Shown in pieces: positions 16,882-25,170 of a DNA stretch of 46,917 nt. The position numbers and the translations under genes are program-made. Position 1 is the stretch's first letter; each line of letters begins with the position of its first letter. Below the pieces are notes generated by a model that was given only the letters and a program-made list of their open reading frames with translations, searched no databases and was not told the DNA's origin. This stretch comes from CAILLO01 sp964579735 (GTDB lineage: Bacteria; Bacillota; Clostridia; Saccharofermentanales; UBA5734), in assembly GCA_964579735.1 (NCBI GenBank), contig CAZOHH010000008.1, positions 1-46,917 on the forward strand, written 5' to 3'.

Positions 16882-18137
16882 TTTTTTCCTCCGATAAGCA
16901 TCCTCGATTCCTTCAGAAGGGTCGCGATGGCGACGGCTATGACCATGAGGACGATCAGACCGATGAGCGGCAGGGTCATGGAACCATCGGCACCCTTCAA
17001 AGCATCCATGCCGAAGATGAACAGGATTCCGGAGAACTGTCCCATGCACATGAGGACTCCGGTCGAGGTGCCTTCGGGGGCGGGGTAGCCCACCTCCGCG
17101 CTGTACTGGAAGCCGATGGGGGCGGTGCTGAGCATGAAGAAGCCGAGCACGCCTGCGGAGACGAGCATCAGCCAGTAGTCGTTCGCGAAGGTGATGCCGA
17201 TGAGGCCCGGAATGCAGCCGACCAGCGCGATGAGGATGAATTTCGTTCGGTTGCGGAACCGGTCTGAAAGCATCGGGATCACGGCCGAGCCGACGACGCC
17301 GCAGGCGACCATGAGGCCGCCCATGAGCCCGGCCTGGGCCGAAGTGATGCCGCGGGGACGGACGACGAGTTCGATCCAGGTCGACAGCCCGTTGAAGACG
17401 CCAAGGCCGATGAAGAAGATCAGATTGAACAGCAGGAAGTCCTTCTTTCGGATCATCTGCTTCAAGCCGTCGAAGACGAGGGCGCGGACCTCCTCATCGG
17501 GCGCGCATTGCGGTGTCGGAGGCTTTTCCTTGGCGACGAGGAGGAAGAAGACGGCGGCTGCGGCCGAGACGATGCCGTAGAGCACGAGCATGGAGGGGAT
17601 CGCGGAGGCGCCGGCCGGTCCGACGATGAGGAAGGGGGTGAGCGAGAGGCCGGCGACGAGCCCCAGGTAGCCCGTGAGCCAGGAAAGGCCGGTGGCCGTG
17701 GCGCGCTCCTTCAGGGGGAACCAGCGGACCGCCACCTTGGCGACGGCGTTGATGATGAAGGGCTGGCCGACCGCGATGCCGATCTGGCAGACGAAGACCC
17801 ATGTGAAATCCGTGGCGAAGACGCCGCGCAGGACTCCGAAGACGCCCGTCAGGAGGGCTCCGACGCCAACGGCGATGCGGAAGCCGTACGTGTCGATGAG
17901 CCAGGAGGCCGGAAAGGAGACGACGAGGTAGACCGCCATGAAGACCAGCGAAAGGAGGCCTATCGTCATCTCGGATTGGCCGTAGTAGGCCATGGCGGAG
18001 GTGGTGATGGGGGCGAAGGTGATCCAGAGGAGCTGCTGGACGCCCATGACGAGCATGAAGGCGAAGAGGACGACCCAGCGGTAGGGATAGGAGATGATGG
18101 GGTCGGCCTGGTTTCCGGGGGTCGGCGCTTCGTTCAT
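16878..18137 (-). CDS. MFS transporter resembling the FLVCR group
   Basis: A 419-residue, 12-helix MFS protein. I placed the start at ATG 18137, which has AAGGAGG 5 nt before it; a longer reading exists but lacks a good site. The N-terminus (YPYRWVVLFAFMLVMGVQQ, then LLWITFAPITTSAMAYYG) and the helix-2/3 part (VVSFPASWLIDTYGFRIAVG) look like animal FLVCR haem/choline exporters and their bacterial relatives. Similarity by eye does not fix the substrate. Its stop overlaps the start of the giant surface protein, so the two are made together from the promoter at 18203-18230. Confidence 0.8.
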   Translation of the reverse strand: MNEAPTPGNQADPIISYPYRWVVLFAFMLVMGVQQLLWITFAPITTSAMAYYGQSEMTIGLLSLVFMAVYLVVSFPASWLIDTYGFRIAVGVGALLTGVFGVLRGVFATDFTWVFVCQIGIAVGQPFIINAVAKVAVRWFPLKERATATGLSWLTGYLGLVAGLSLTPFLIVGPAGASAIPSMLVLYGIVSAAAAVFFLLVAKEKPPTPQCAPDEEVRALVFDGLKQMIRKKDFLLFNLIFFIGLGVFNGLSTWIELVVRPRGITSAQAGLMGGLMVACGVVGSAVIPMLSDRFRNRTKFILIALVGCIPGLIGITFANDYWLMLVSAGVLGFFMLSTAPIGFQYSAEVGYPAPEGTSTGVLMCMGQFSGILFIFGMDALKGADGSMTLPLIGLIVLMVIAVAIATLLKESRMLIGGKK

Positions 18138-18202
18138 CGGGCCCTCCTTGCGTTTCGCATGCGGAAGGGGAAAGGTCGGCGAAGACGAGCTTTGATTGTC
18201 CA

Positions 18203-18230
18203 AGTATACACCCTGGTCCGGGAAAACCAA
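18203..18230 (-). promoter_or_regulatory. Promoter of the MFS / giant-protein operon
   Basis: On the minus strand TTGGTT (18225-18230) and TATACT (18203-18208) are 16 nt apart, about 65 nt before the MFS start. An imperfect GC-rich hairpin (around 18242-18265) lies between this promoter and the end of the SPFH gene and may end that upstream transcript. Confidence 0.6.
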
Positions 18231-18300
18231 GAACGAAGAGAGGCCCCGCCGTCTCCGACAGGGCCCCGTTTCGATTCGGTCATCATGATGAAAGTGCGCG

Positions 18301-19167
18301 TCAGCCCTTGGTGGGCTTGTCGATGGGGAGAACGCCGGCCATCTCGCCGATCACGTTGATCAGCTGGGTGTTTCCGGGGACCACGATCTTGGCGTTGGAC
18401 CGCAGCGCGTTCTCGGTGGCCTGGAGCTTGCGGAGGAGCTGGGCGTTCCCGACGAAGTACTTGTTGGCTGCGTCGTTGACGAGTTGGATCGCCAGCGCCT
18501 CGCCCTCGGCTTCGAGGATCTTGGCCTGCTTGATGCCTTCCGCCTTCTTGATCTCGGCGCGCTTGACGCCATCGGCGGTGGTCTCGGCGGCCGTCGCGAA
18601 GTCGACCGCGGCGACCTTCTCGTTCTCGGCCTTGACGACCTTGTTCATGGTCTCCTGCACGTCCTTCGGGGGGTCGATCTCCTTGAGCTCGGTGCGGACG
18701 ATATCGATGCCCCACTTGTCCGTCTCCTCGAGGAGGGTGTGGTGCAGATCGGTGTTGATGCGGCCGCGCTCGCTGTTGGCGGACTTGAGGGTCATCGTGC
18801 CGATGATGTTTCGGAGCGTCGTGCGGGCGAGGTTCACGATCTGGTACTTGTAGTTGTTGACGTTGTAAACGGAACTCTTGACGCTCTCCTCGTCCGGCTT
18901 GACCCGGAAGTAGACCTGCGCGTCGACGGTGGCGTTCAGGTTGTCGTTGGTGATGATCACTTGCGGTTCGGCGTTGAACATCTGTTCCGTGATGTTGACG
19001 ATATACAGCTTCTGGATGCCGGGGAAAATCCAATGGAAGCCGGGTTCGGCATACTTCGAGTATCTTCCGAGGGTCTCCACGAGGCCGCGGCTGGTGGGGC
19101 GGACGATGCGCATGCCGGAGAGGAACACGAGGACGACGAGTATGATTGCACCATAGACATAAGGCAT
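18301..19167 (-). CDS. SPFH/stomatin-prohibitin family membrane protein
   Basis: A 288-residue protein with an N-terminal membrane helix (MPYVYGAIILVVLVFLSGMR) and an SPFH domain: GLVETLGRYSKYAEPGFHW, then QVYFRVKPDEESVKSSVYNV and LRNIIGTMTL. An alanine/glutamate-rich coiled coil (EIKKAEGIKQAKILEAEGEA) and a C-terminal hydrophobic stretch follow, the standard stomatin/YbbK layout. Such proteins oligomerise at the inner membrane and scaffold proteases or lipid domains. The usual NfeD partner is absent here. AAAGGAG precedes ATG 19167; a longer upstream reading has no family similarity. Confidence 0.9.
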   Translation of the reverse strand: MPYVYGAIILVVLVFLSGMRIVRPTSRGLVETLGRYSKYAEPGFHWIFPGIQKLYIVNITEQMFNAEPQVIITNDNLNATVDAQVYFRVKPDEESVKSSVYNVNNYKYQIVNLARTTLRNIIGTMTLKSANSERGRINTDLHHTLLEETDKWGIDIVRTELKEIDPPKDVQETMNKVVKAENEKVAAVDFATAAETTADGVKRAEIKKAEGIKQAKILEAEGEALAIQLVNDAANKYFVGNAQLLRKLQATENALRSNAKIVVPGNTQLINVIGEMAGVLPIDKPTKG

Positions 19168-19212
19168 GATGGCAGCTCCTTTCAGAAGGCGCTTATGACG
19201 CTTCCACACTCG

Positions 19213-19241
19213 ATTGTACGCCTTGCCGCAGGCAACCACAA
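19213..19241 (-). promoter_or_regulatory. Possible promoter of the SPFH gene
   Basis: On the minus strand TTGTGG (19236-19241) and TACAAT (19213-19218) are 17 nt apart, about 45 nt before the start codon. The -35 match is only TTG. Confidence 0.45.
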
Positions 19242-19310
19242 TCGGAAAAGGAGAAAGGACCTTGCATTTATCGGGATGATATACTGGAAAGAAACAGAGG
19301 AGGGACTCCG

Positions 19311-20285
19311 ATGCGGACCCACCGTTCCAGTTTCCCAACCCTTGTCTTTGCGGTCGGACTGCTGATGCTGTCGATGCTCGCGGCCTGTGTGCTTCCCACG
19401 CCGACCCCCACGCTCGCTCCGTCGTCGACGCCGACGCCCTCCGCCGCCGCGACACCGACGCCCTCCACCGCCGCGACTCCGACGCCGACTGAAAGCGCAG
19501 CGCTTCCCGCCCTAGAGTTGCGGTTCCTCGACGTCGGCCAAGCCGACAGCATCCTGATCCGCGTCGGGGATTCGTCGATGCTGATCGACGCGGGCAACAA
19601 CAATGACGGCAAAGGGCTCGTCGCCTACTTGAAGAACCTCGGCATCACGCGCCTCGAGGCCGTCATCGGCACGCACCCCCACGAGGACCACATCGGCGGG
19701 CTGGACAAGGTGGTCGCGGCGTTCGACGTCGGCCGGATCTACCTGCCGAAAGTCTCGAACAACACGGAGACCTTCGAGGACCTGCTCGACGCGGTCGCGG
19801 CAAAAGGGCTGAAGGTGACGAGCCCGACCGTCGGGACCACGTTCTCGCTCGGTGACGCGCAATTCATGGTGCTTTCGCCGTCCGCATCCACTTACGACTC
19901 GTTGAACCTGTATTCGATCGTGCTGCGGATGACCTATGGAAGCCGCACGTTCCTTTTCTGCGCCGACTCCGAGTCGGACAACGAGATCGAGATGCTCGCC
20001 TCGGGGCTACCCCTTTCCGCGGATGTGCTGAAGGTCGGTCACCACGGCTCCACTTCGTCGTCGACCGTGGCCTTCCTCACGGCGGTCGCACCGAGGTTCG
20101 CCGTCATTTCTGTCGGCCACGACAATTCCTACGACCACCCCGCACAGCAGACGCTGGACCGCCTTTCCGCGGTCGGGGCGACGGTCTACCGGACGGACGA
20201 GGACGGCACGGTGGTCTTGCGCTCCGACGGCACTTCGCTGGACGTGTCCTTCGAACAGACGAGCATCGACGGGAGCGGGTCATGA
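19311..20285 (+). CDS. ComEC-like metallo-beta-lactamase lipoprotein
   Basis: A 324-residue protein. A signal peptide ends in the lipobox LAAC at residues 24-27, so it is probably a lipoprotein. A 40-residue Pro/Thr/Ser/Ala spacer with repeated TPTPS follows, then an MBL-fold domain: FLDVGQADSILIR, DAGNN, the metal site THPHEDHIGG at about residue 120, FCADSESDNE, KVGHHGSTSSS and SVGHDNSYDHP. These are the motifs of the detached ComEC hydrolase domain. The substrate is probably extracellular nucleic acid or a phosphodiester, inferred from the family. GAGGGAC precedes the start. Its stop overlaps the DUF3006 gene in ATGA. Confidence 0.88.
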   Translation: MRTHRSSFPTLVFAVGLLMLSMLAACVLPTPTPTLAPSSTPTPSAAATPTPSTAATPTPTESAALPALELRFLDVGQADSILIRVGDSSMLIDAGNNNDGKGLVAYLKNLGITRLEAVIGTHPHEDHIGGLDKVVAAFDVGRIYLPKVSNNTETFEDLLDAVAAKGLKVTSPTVGTTFSLGDAQFMVLSPSASTYDSLNLYSIVLRMTYGSRTFLFCADSESDNEIEMLASGLPLSADVLKVGHHGSTSSSTVAFLTAVAPRFAVISVGHDNSYDHPAQQTLDRLSAVGATVYRTDEDGTVVLRSDGTSLDVSFEQTSIDGSGS

Positions 20286-20518
20286 GCCCGGTGGACGCGG
20301 CGGTGAAATGGGTCGTGGACCGCTTCGAGGGCGAGTTCGCGGTGTGCCAGCAGACGGAGACGAAGGAGATGCGGGACGTGCTACGGACGGAACTGCCGGA
20401 AGCTGTCCGCGAAGGCTCCGTCCTACGCATGGAAAAGGCCCGCTGGGTCCTCGACGAGGAGGAAGCGCGGGCCCGTTCCGAACGGATCCAGAAGAAGATG
20501 GACGGTCTCTGGGAATAG
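20282..20518 (+). CDS. DUF3006 family small protein
   Basis: A 78-residue protein: WVVDRFEGEFAVCQQ, LPEAVREGSVL, then an acidic/basic helix ending IQKKMDGLWE. This is the DUF3006 pattern (a small beta-barrel with a C-terminal helix), a family usually encoded next to ComEC-like MBL proteins, as here. It overlaps the MBL gene by 4 nt. The function is unknown; pairing suggests that it assists the hydrolase from the cytoplasm. Confidence 0.85.
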   Translation: MSPVDAAVKWVVDRFEGEFAVCQQTETKEMRDVLRTELPEAVREGSVLRMEKARWVLDEEEARARSERIQKKMDGLWE

Positions 20519-20530
20519 CGCGCTATTCCC
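20511..20530. repeat. 20-bp perfect palindrome covering two convergent stop codons
   Basis: GGGAATAGCG followed by its exact reverse complement. It contains the TAG of the DUF3006 gene and, on the other strand, the TAG of the convergent GPH transporter. The transcript could fold an 8-bp stem with a 4-nt loop in either direction; with no U-run it is a weak terminator at best. Confidence 0.7.
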
Positions 20531-22184
20531 CGTCCCGCTCCGCGAGCTTCCGGAGGATTTCCTGGTGTTCCGCACGGCCGATCCGGTATTTCCGCAGCAC
20601 GATCACGGACGAGCAGATCAGCAGCGGTGCGACGAGGCCCATGATCAACTGGATCATGAGGATTGCGCTGGCCGGCTGGGCCTGCGGGGTGATGCCGGAG
20701 TCGGATACCTCCTGGTAGCCGCTCCACTGGAGGGCGGCGCTGGCGAGAAGGATCGAGACGGCTCGACCTGCCTTGAAGCAGAAGTTCAGCGCGCCATAGT
20801 ATGCGCCTTCGGAGTGGATGCCGGTGCTGAGCCGGCACGAGTCGACGGCTTCGGGCATGATGGCGTTGGGCATGACGTGGGCTGCGGCAAGTCCGATGCC
20901 GATGACGATGACCATGGGAATCAGCAGGGAGACGTCGAGACCGATCCCGGGGATGGTGAACCAGACCGCCTTGATCACGTCGGCGGGCAGGAGCAGCGTG
21001 AACAGGATGCCGCCGAAGATCAGCGTGCCGACGACATTCGCGATCTTCTTGTCGTACTTCGCGCTGATTTTCACCCAGAGCGGCAGGGCTAGAGCGGCGA
21101 CGACGAACATGCCGCCCGCAATCATGTCGAAGGAACTCTCCATGTGCAGGTAGTATTTGAAGTAGTACATCATGTAGGCCATGATGATGCCTATCGTGGC
21201 CCAGACCAGGAAATAGAAGCCGAGGATGCGGCGGAAGGTCACGTCCCGGAGGATCAGGCCCATCGACTTGAGGAAGGGCTCGTGCTTCCGTTCGACGTCG
21301 GTCCTCTCGCGGAAGGCGATGACCGGGAAGAAGGGGAAGATGATGAAGGAGATGCCGAAGATCAGGCCCACCAGGGGGTAGCCGATGCGCTTCGCGGCCG
21401 TGACGGCCGTGTTGACCCCGTCGATGAAGCCGGCGGGGAGCAGGCCTGAGGAGACGGCCGTCCGCACCTTGTCGAAAACTTCCTGGGTGAAGGACCCGTT
21501 CGTCGAGGTGAGTCCACCGCGCATGATGTCGAGGATGTTCGGCGGCAGGGCTCCGGAAGTCACCGCCGCGTTCACGGACTGCAGGAGGTCCGCGGGGAAG
21601 ACGACCTGGATGCTGTTGACGATCATCATCGGAACGACGGTGGAGATAAGGCCCGTGAGGATGGAGAAGAGCATGCGCCACGCCACGAGCGAGGTGCGCT
21701 CGTCGTAGTTCTGCGAGATCTCGTTGCCCAGGGCCTGGAAGGGGACCGCGAACATGGTGCTGAACGTGTCGTACAGGATGTAGAGGAGGATCGCGAGAAT
21801 CACCTTCGCGATATCCGATACGTCTGCGGGAATGCGCCAGATGAAGATGTAGGTGACGCCGAGCGGGACCGCGGACAGAGCCATGAAGATCCTTCTACGG
21901 CCGAAACGTGACTTCGAGCGGTCGGAGAGATACCCCATCACCGGGTCGTTGATCGCGTCAAAGATCCTGCCGATCAGGAGAACCAGACCTGCGAGGACCG
22001 GCTTGAGGCCGAGGACGTCCGTGAAGTAGAAGAGGAGGAAGAGGTCGATGATGGTGCCCGACATGCTGTTCGTCGAGTCGCCCGCTCCGTAGAAGACCTT
22101 CTGCCACAGGGAAAGACGGGGTGCTCCGAGCACCGGCGCCTCCGTGCCAGGTCGATCGACGGGTCTGCCCAAGGTCTCGTCCAT
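20523..22184 (-). CDS. GPH (glycoside-pentoside-hexuronide) family cation symporter
   Basis: A 553-residue transporter of the MelB/XylP type. The N-terminus reads LSLWQKVFYGAGDSTNSM and FTDVLGLKPVLAGLVLLIGR, with the family motif DAINDPVMGYLSDRSKSRFGRRR after helix 2 (split over two lines of the family pattern) and YYGALNFCFKAGRAV near the C-terminus. Typical members have 450-480 residues; this one has an extra ~80-residue segment (about residues 170-255) between hydrophobic segments, with two similar pieces (NAAVTSGALPPNILD and RTAVSSGLLPAGFIDGVNTA). It probably takes up a glycoside with a cation, but no glycosidase is adjacent. Confidence 0.85.
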   Translation of the reverse strand: MDETLGRPVDRPGTEAPVLGAPRLSLWQKVFYGAGDSTNSMSGTIIDLFLLFYFTDVLGLKPVLAGLVLLIGRIFDAINDPVMGYLSDRSKSRFGRRRIFMALSAVPLGVTYIFIWRIPADVSDIAKVILAILLYILYDTFSTMFAVPFQALGNEISQNYDERTSLVAWRMLFSILTGLISTVVPMMIVNSIQVVFPADLLQSVNAAVTSGALPPNILDIMRGGLTSTNGSFTQEVFDKVRTAVSSGLLPAGFIDGVNTAVTAAKRIGYPLVGLIFGISFIIFPFFPVIAFRERTDVERKHEPFLKSMGLILRDVTFRRILGFYFLVWATIGIIMAYMMYYFKYYLHMESSFDMIAGGMFVVAALALPLWVKISAKYDKKIANVVGTLIFGGILFTLLLPADVIKAVWFTIPGIGLDVSLLIPMVIVIGIGLAAAHVMPNAIMPEAVDSCRLSTGIHSEGAYYGALNFCFKAGRAVSILLASAALQWSGYQEVSDSGITPQAQPASAILMIQLIMGLVAPLLICSSVIVLRKYRIGRAEHQEILRKLAERDGE

Positions 22185-22345
22185 CCTGGATACCCCTTTC
22201 CTCTTCTCCGACCGGAAACGACGACGAGGGCGACGGTCGCGCCCGGGGCATTCCTCGGTTCATCGTGCGACTTGTCGCCCCCGTCGGTTCAAGGTCGGGG
22301 CGCTGGAGTGTTTCAAAGGAGAAGCGACCTTCCGGCCGCCTCGAA

Positions 22346-22942
22346 TCAGAATTCGCTGAACGGATCCGGACGGTTTTCGCTGGACTTGATGATCAGGCGG
22401 CCCTGGACGGCCGCACCCCGGGTGATCTCGAGAACGTTCGCATGCACGTCGCCGATCACGTGGGCATCGTTCAGGATCTGGACGGCGTTCGCGATGTTCA
22501 AGTCGCCCTTGATGTTGCCGTTGACCTCGGCTTCGGAGGCGGAAAGATTTCCGACCGTGACGGAGCCCTGCCGCACGTAGGCGGTGCCCTTCACGGAGAC
22601 GTCGCCCTTGATCCGGGAGCCGGACATCTCGATGCTTTCGGCCGTGACGTTGCCCTCGATGCGGCCGGTGACGCGCATGTCGGCTTCGCAGAAGATGTCG
22701 CCTACGATCGTCCCTGCGATGTCGAGCGCGGAGCTGGTCGTGATCGAACCGGTGATCTTCGTGTCCTTGGTGATCACGGTGCGCGCGACAGGTCCTGTCG
22801 GCGGGGTGACCCTCGGCGGAATCTGGGAGGAGTAGGGGTTGGCAGGTCTCTCGGCGGGGGAACCGGACTCCGAATCCTCGGAACCCTCGCTGTCTCCGCT
22901 GAGGTCGTTCAATGCCTTCATGAAATTACCCTTAGCGCTCAT
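22346..22942 (-). CDS. Bactofilin (polymer-forming cytoskeletal protein)
   Basis: A 198-residue protein. The first 80 residues are a charged, proline-rich disordered segment. From about residue 85 a bactofilin domain forms a right-handed beta-helix: KITGSITTSSALDIAGTIVG, DMRVTGRIEGNVTAE, GSRIKGDVSVKG, GNIKGDLNIANAVQ and GDVHANVLEITRGAAVQGRL. The tail ends SSENRPDPFSEF. The start ATG 22942 has GGAGGAG. Bactofilins polymerise without nucleotide and place cell-wall enzymes; a polysaccharide deacetylase gene lies 51 nt upstream on the same strand. Confidence 0.92.
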   Translation of the reverse strand: MSAKGNFMKALNDLSGDSEGSEDSESGSPAERPANPYSSQIPPRVTPPTGPVARTVITKDTKITGSITTSSALDIAGTIVGDIFCEADMRVTGRIEGNVTAESIEMSGSRIKGDVSVKGTAYVRQGSVTVGNLSASEAEVNGNIKGDLNIANAVQILNDAHVIGDVHANVLEITRGAAVQGRLIIKSSENRPDPFSEF

Positions 22943-22979
22943 CTTGACTCCTCCATGCCTTCCTGAGTTTTTTGAAACC

Positions 22980-23008
22980 ATTATACCCCAAGGTCAGGAA
23001 ACTTTGAA
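22980..23008 (-). promoter_or_regulatory. Promoter of the bactofilin gene
   Basis: On the minus strand TTCAAA (23003-23008) and TATAAT (22980-22985) are 17 nt apart, about 38 nt before the start codon. The -35 lies in the last codons of the deacetylase gene, so bactofilin can be transcribed independently of it. Confidence 0.65.
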
Positions 23009-24118
23009 TGCAATCGGTCGAACATCCGGCGTGAGGAGTTCGATTCGGAAACCTTGGGCCAGAAGACCTTCGATGATGGAAGGGAGAGCCTCCACGGTGG
23101 CCCTGCGGTCGGCCGTGTCATGCGAGAGGACGATCACGCGGCTCTTGCCCTTCGCCGTGGAGAGGACGTTCGATGCCAGCACGGAGGCATTCTGATTCGC
23201 GCTGTTCCCATCCCCGCTCGAACAGTTCCAGTCGTAGTAGGCGAAACCCCTGCGCGTCATCTCGGTCCGTATGGCGAAACCCTGCGCGGAGGCGAACGAG
23301 GTGTTGCTGCCGCCGGGGAACCGGAAGAACGAAGGCGCGATGCCCGTGACGGTGCGGATATAGTTGAAGTTCAAGTCGAAGTCCCGCAGGAAACCATCGA
23401 CGGAGGCATAGATGGTGGTGTAATTGTGTGAAGCGCTGTGCATGCCGATCACGTTTCCCCGGCGGACGACCTCGCGCATGATGTCGGCATACTTGAGACC
23501 GCTGTGGTTGATGACGAAGAAGGCGGCCTTGACCTGATACCTGTCGAGGATATCGAGGATTTCGAGCGTGCGGTCCGAGGGTCCGTCGTCGAAGGTCAGG
23601 TAGGCGACCTTCACCAATTCGACGGAGTAGATCGGGTGTGTCTGACGGAAGTCGGGGAAGAAGGCGAGTACCTCATCGGTCGGCGTTGGCGCCGAGGAGG
23701 TGCCGGGTGTGGGACTCGCGTCCGGGATCGGGGTCGCGGTCGGATCCGGCGAAGGGGACGGGGTTGGGGAAGGGAGGTCCACGGTCTCGGCCGGTGTGAC
23801 GTCCGTCTCGTCAGGGAGGACGACGACGGGATTCGTCCCATCGAGGGAGAACAGGAGGTCCTGCTTCGAATTCGCCTGTAGGGAGCGTGTACGCTCCAGA
23901 GCCAGACGGTCGTGCGTGATCGTCTTCGCCGCGGCCTGTGTCTCCAGCTGGCCGATTCGGTCTTCCAGTTCGTGGATCCGATCGGTGAGACCGCCGACCT
24001 GCACGAAATACAACACGATCATGGCCAGCAACGCGACCATAAGGGTCGGAAGCAGGACGAAGAGCGCGAATCGGATCAGTTTCTTGAAGAAGGCGACGCT
24101 GCCCCATTTGACGGACAT
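22994..24118 (-). CDS. Membrane-anchored polysaccharide deacetylase (NodB domain)
   Basis: A 374-residue protein from ATG 24118 (GGAGG 7 nt upstream). A short basic N-terminus is followed by a membrane helix (about 13-39), a coiled coil (DRIHELEDRIGQLETQ), a Pro/Thr/Ser spacer with TPSPSPDP repeats, and a C-terminal NodB domain. Catalytic motifs: TFDDGPSD (about residue 173), the metal-binding HSASH (about 227), RFPGGSN (about 267) and LSHDT. This fits an extracellular peptidoglycan or chitin-like N-deacetylase of the carbohydrate-esterase 4 family. The neighbouring bactofilin suggests work at a defined place in the cell wall. Confidence 0.92.
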   Translation of the reverse strand: MSVKWGSVAFFKKLIRFALFVLLPTLMVALLAMIVLYFVQVGGLTDRIHELEDRIGQLETQAAAKTITHDRLALERTRSLQANSKQDLLFSLDGTNPVVVLPDETDVTPAETVDLPSPTPSPSPDPTATPIPDASPTPGTSSAPTPTDEVLAFFPDFRQTHPIYSVELVKVAYLTFDDGPSDRTLEILDILDRYQVKAAFFVINHSGLKYADIMREVVRRGNVIGMHSASHNYTTIYASVDGFLRDFDLNFNYIRTVTGIAPSFFRFPGGSNTSFASAQGFAIRTEMTRRGFAYYDWNCSSGDGNSANQNASVLASNVLSTAKGKSRVIVLSHDTADRRATVEALPSIIEGLLAQGFRIELLTPDVRPIAFKVS

Positions 24119-24291
24119 ATGGTTCCTCCGGACATGAAATGCTCGGAACCTGTGCCCCCGCGTGATGATTTCACCGAACGGCACCTTGCTTGACAATATC
24201 ATAGAAGTCGGGGGCATTCAAGGAAATGACCCTGTACATGGCTTTGGAAGTGGTTTTCGACTATCATGGAGAGGACTGCGGGAGGTACGCC

Positions 24292-25170
24292 ATGAACCCT
24301 GTCGTCTTCTATTTTTCAGGCACCGGAAACACGCGCTATGTCGCCCGTTCGATCGCGACCTGCCTCGACGGACCACCCATCGTCCGGTCCATCGAATCCA
24401 TCACGCCTGCGGAAGCCGACGGCTTGATCGAAGAGGCCTCCCTCGTCGGAATCGGATATCCCATCTACGCTTCCGACCTCCCGCAACCCATGAAGGACTT
24501 TCTCCTGGCGCTCGGCCCACACCCCGGCAAGCACGTCTTCGTCTTCTGCACGCAATGGATGTATTCGGGCGACGGGGCCCGTGCCGCGACGCGCTACCTG
24601 CGCCATTCCGGCTTCTCCATCCGCTTCGCCGAGCATTTCCGAATGCCCGACGACATCAGCGTCAGCGCCATCCGGTTCCCCTACACCAACGACCCCGCCC
24701 GCATCCGCCGAGTCCTTTCGCGTGCCGATGCCCGCGCCGACGTCTTCGCCCGCCGCATCCGGGGAGCCCCCGCACGCTCCGTCCTCCACCTCCTGCGGCC
24801 CCGGCGCCGCGGCTTCAACCCCCTGTCCCGGTTTCTCGGCTGGTTCCAGCGCGTGCCGTTCCGGGCGACTTTCGACCGCTGGCGTGACGACATCTCCGTC
24901 GACCTCGACCGGTGCACGCGCTGCGGACTTTGCACGCGTCTGTGCCCCTCGGGGAACATGACCTTCGACGCGGCTTCCGATTCGTTTCCAACGCGCGGCA
25001 CGTGCGTGATCTGCATGCGCTGCTACGATTTCTGCCCCGTCGCCGCCGTCGTCTACTTGAAGAAACCGCACGACCTGCGACGTGGGGATCCTTACCGTGG
25101 ACCGGAGCCCACGACGCTCGCCGACCTGCTCGCCGATGGCGCACGCTGCCGAAGGAGGTACGTCCCATGA
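24292..25170 (+). CDS. EFR1-type flavodoxin-ferredoxin fusion
   Basis: A 292-residue protein starting MNPVVFYFSGTGNTRYVARS, where SGTGNT is the FMN phosphate loop of a flavodoxin fold (residues 1-150). Two [4Fe-4S] motifs follow: CTRCGLCTRLCPSG at about 208 and CVICMRCYDFCPVAAV at about 242. This layout is the EFR1 family, common in anaerobic Bacillota and thought to carry electrons between a flavin and iron-sulphur partners. ATG 24292 has GGAGG 6 nt before it; an upstream in-frame ATG lacks one. It ends in an ATGA overlap with an MBL hydrolase. Confidence 0.88.
   Translation: MNPVVFYFSGTGNTRYVARSIATCLDGPPIVRSIESITPAEADGLIEEASLVGIGYPIYASDLPQPMKDFLLALGPHPGKHVFVFCTQWMYSGDGARAATRYLRHSGFSIRFAEHFRMPDDISVSAIRFPYTNDPARIRRVLSRADARADVFARRIRGAPARSVLHLLRPRRRGFNPLSRFLGWFQRVPFRATFDRWRDDISVDLDRCTRCGLCTRLCPSGNMTFDAASDSFPTRGTCVICMRCYDFCPVAAVVYLKKPHDLRRGDPYRGPEPTTLADLLADGARCRRRYVP

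Noticed and set aside
9592..17088. Three very long open readings on the plus strand (995, 750 and 724 codons)
   Set aside because: They lie antisense to the giant minus-strand gene, have biased composition (Gly, Glu, Val, Asp) and no start sites or family motifs; GC-rich codon use creates such shadows.
24190..24220. Promoter for the EFR1 gene from TTGACA at 24190
   Set aside because: No acceptable -10 at 16-18 nt; nearby TATCAT-like words have the wrong spacing.
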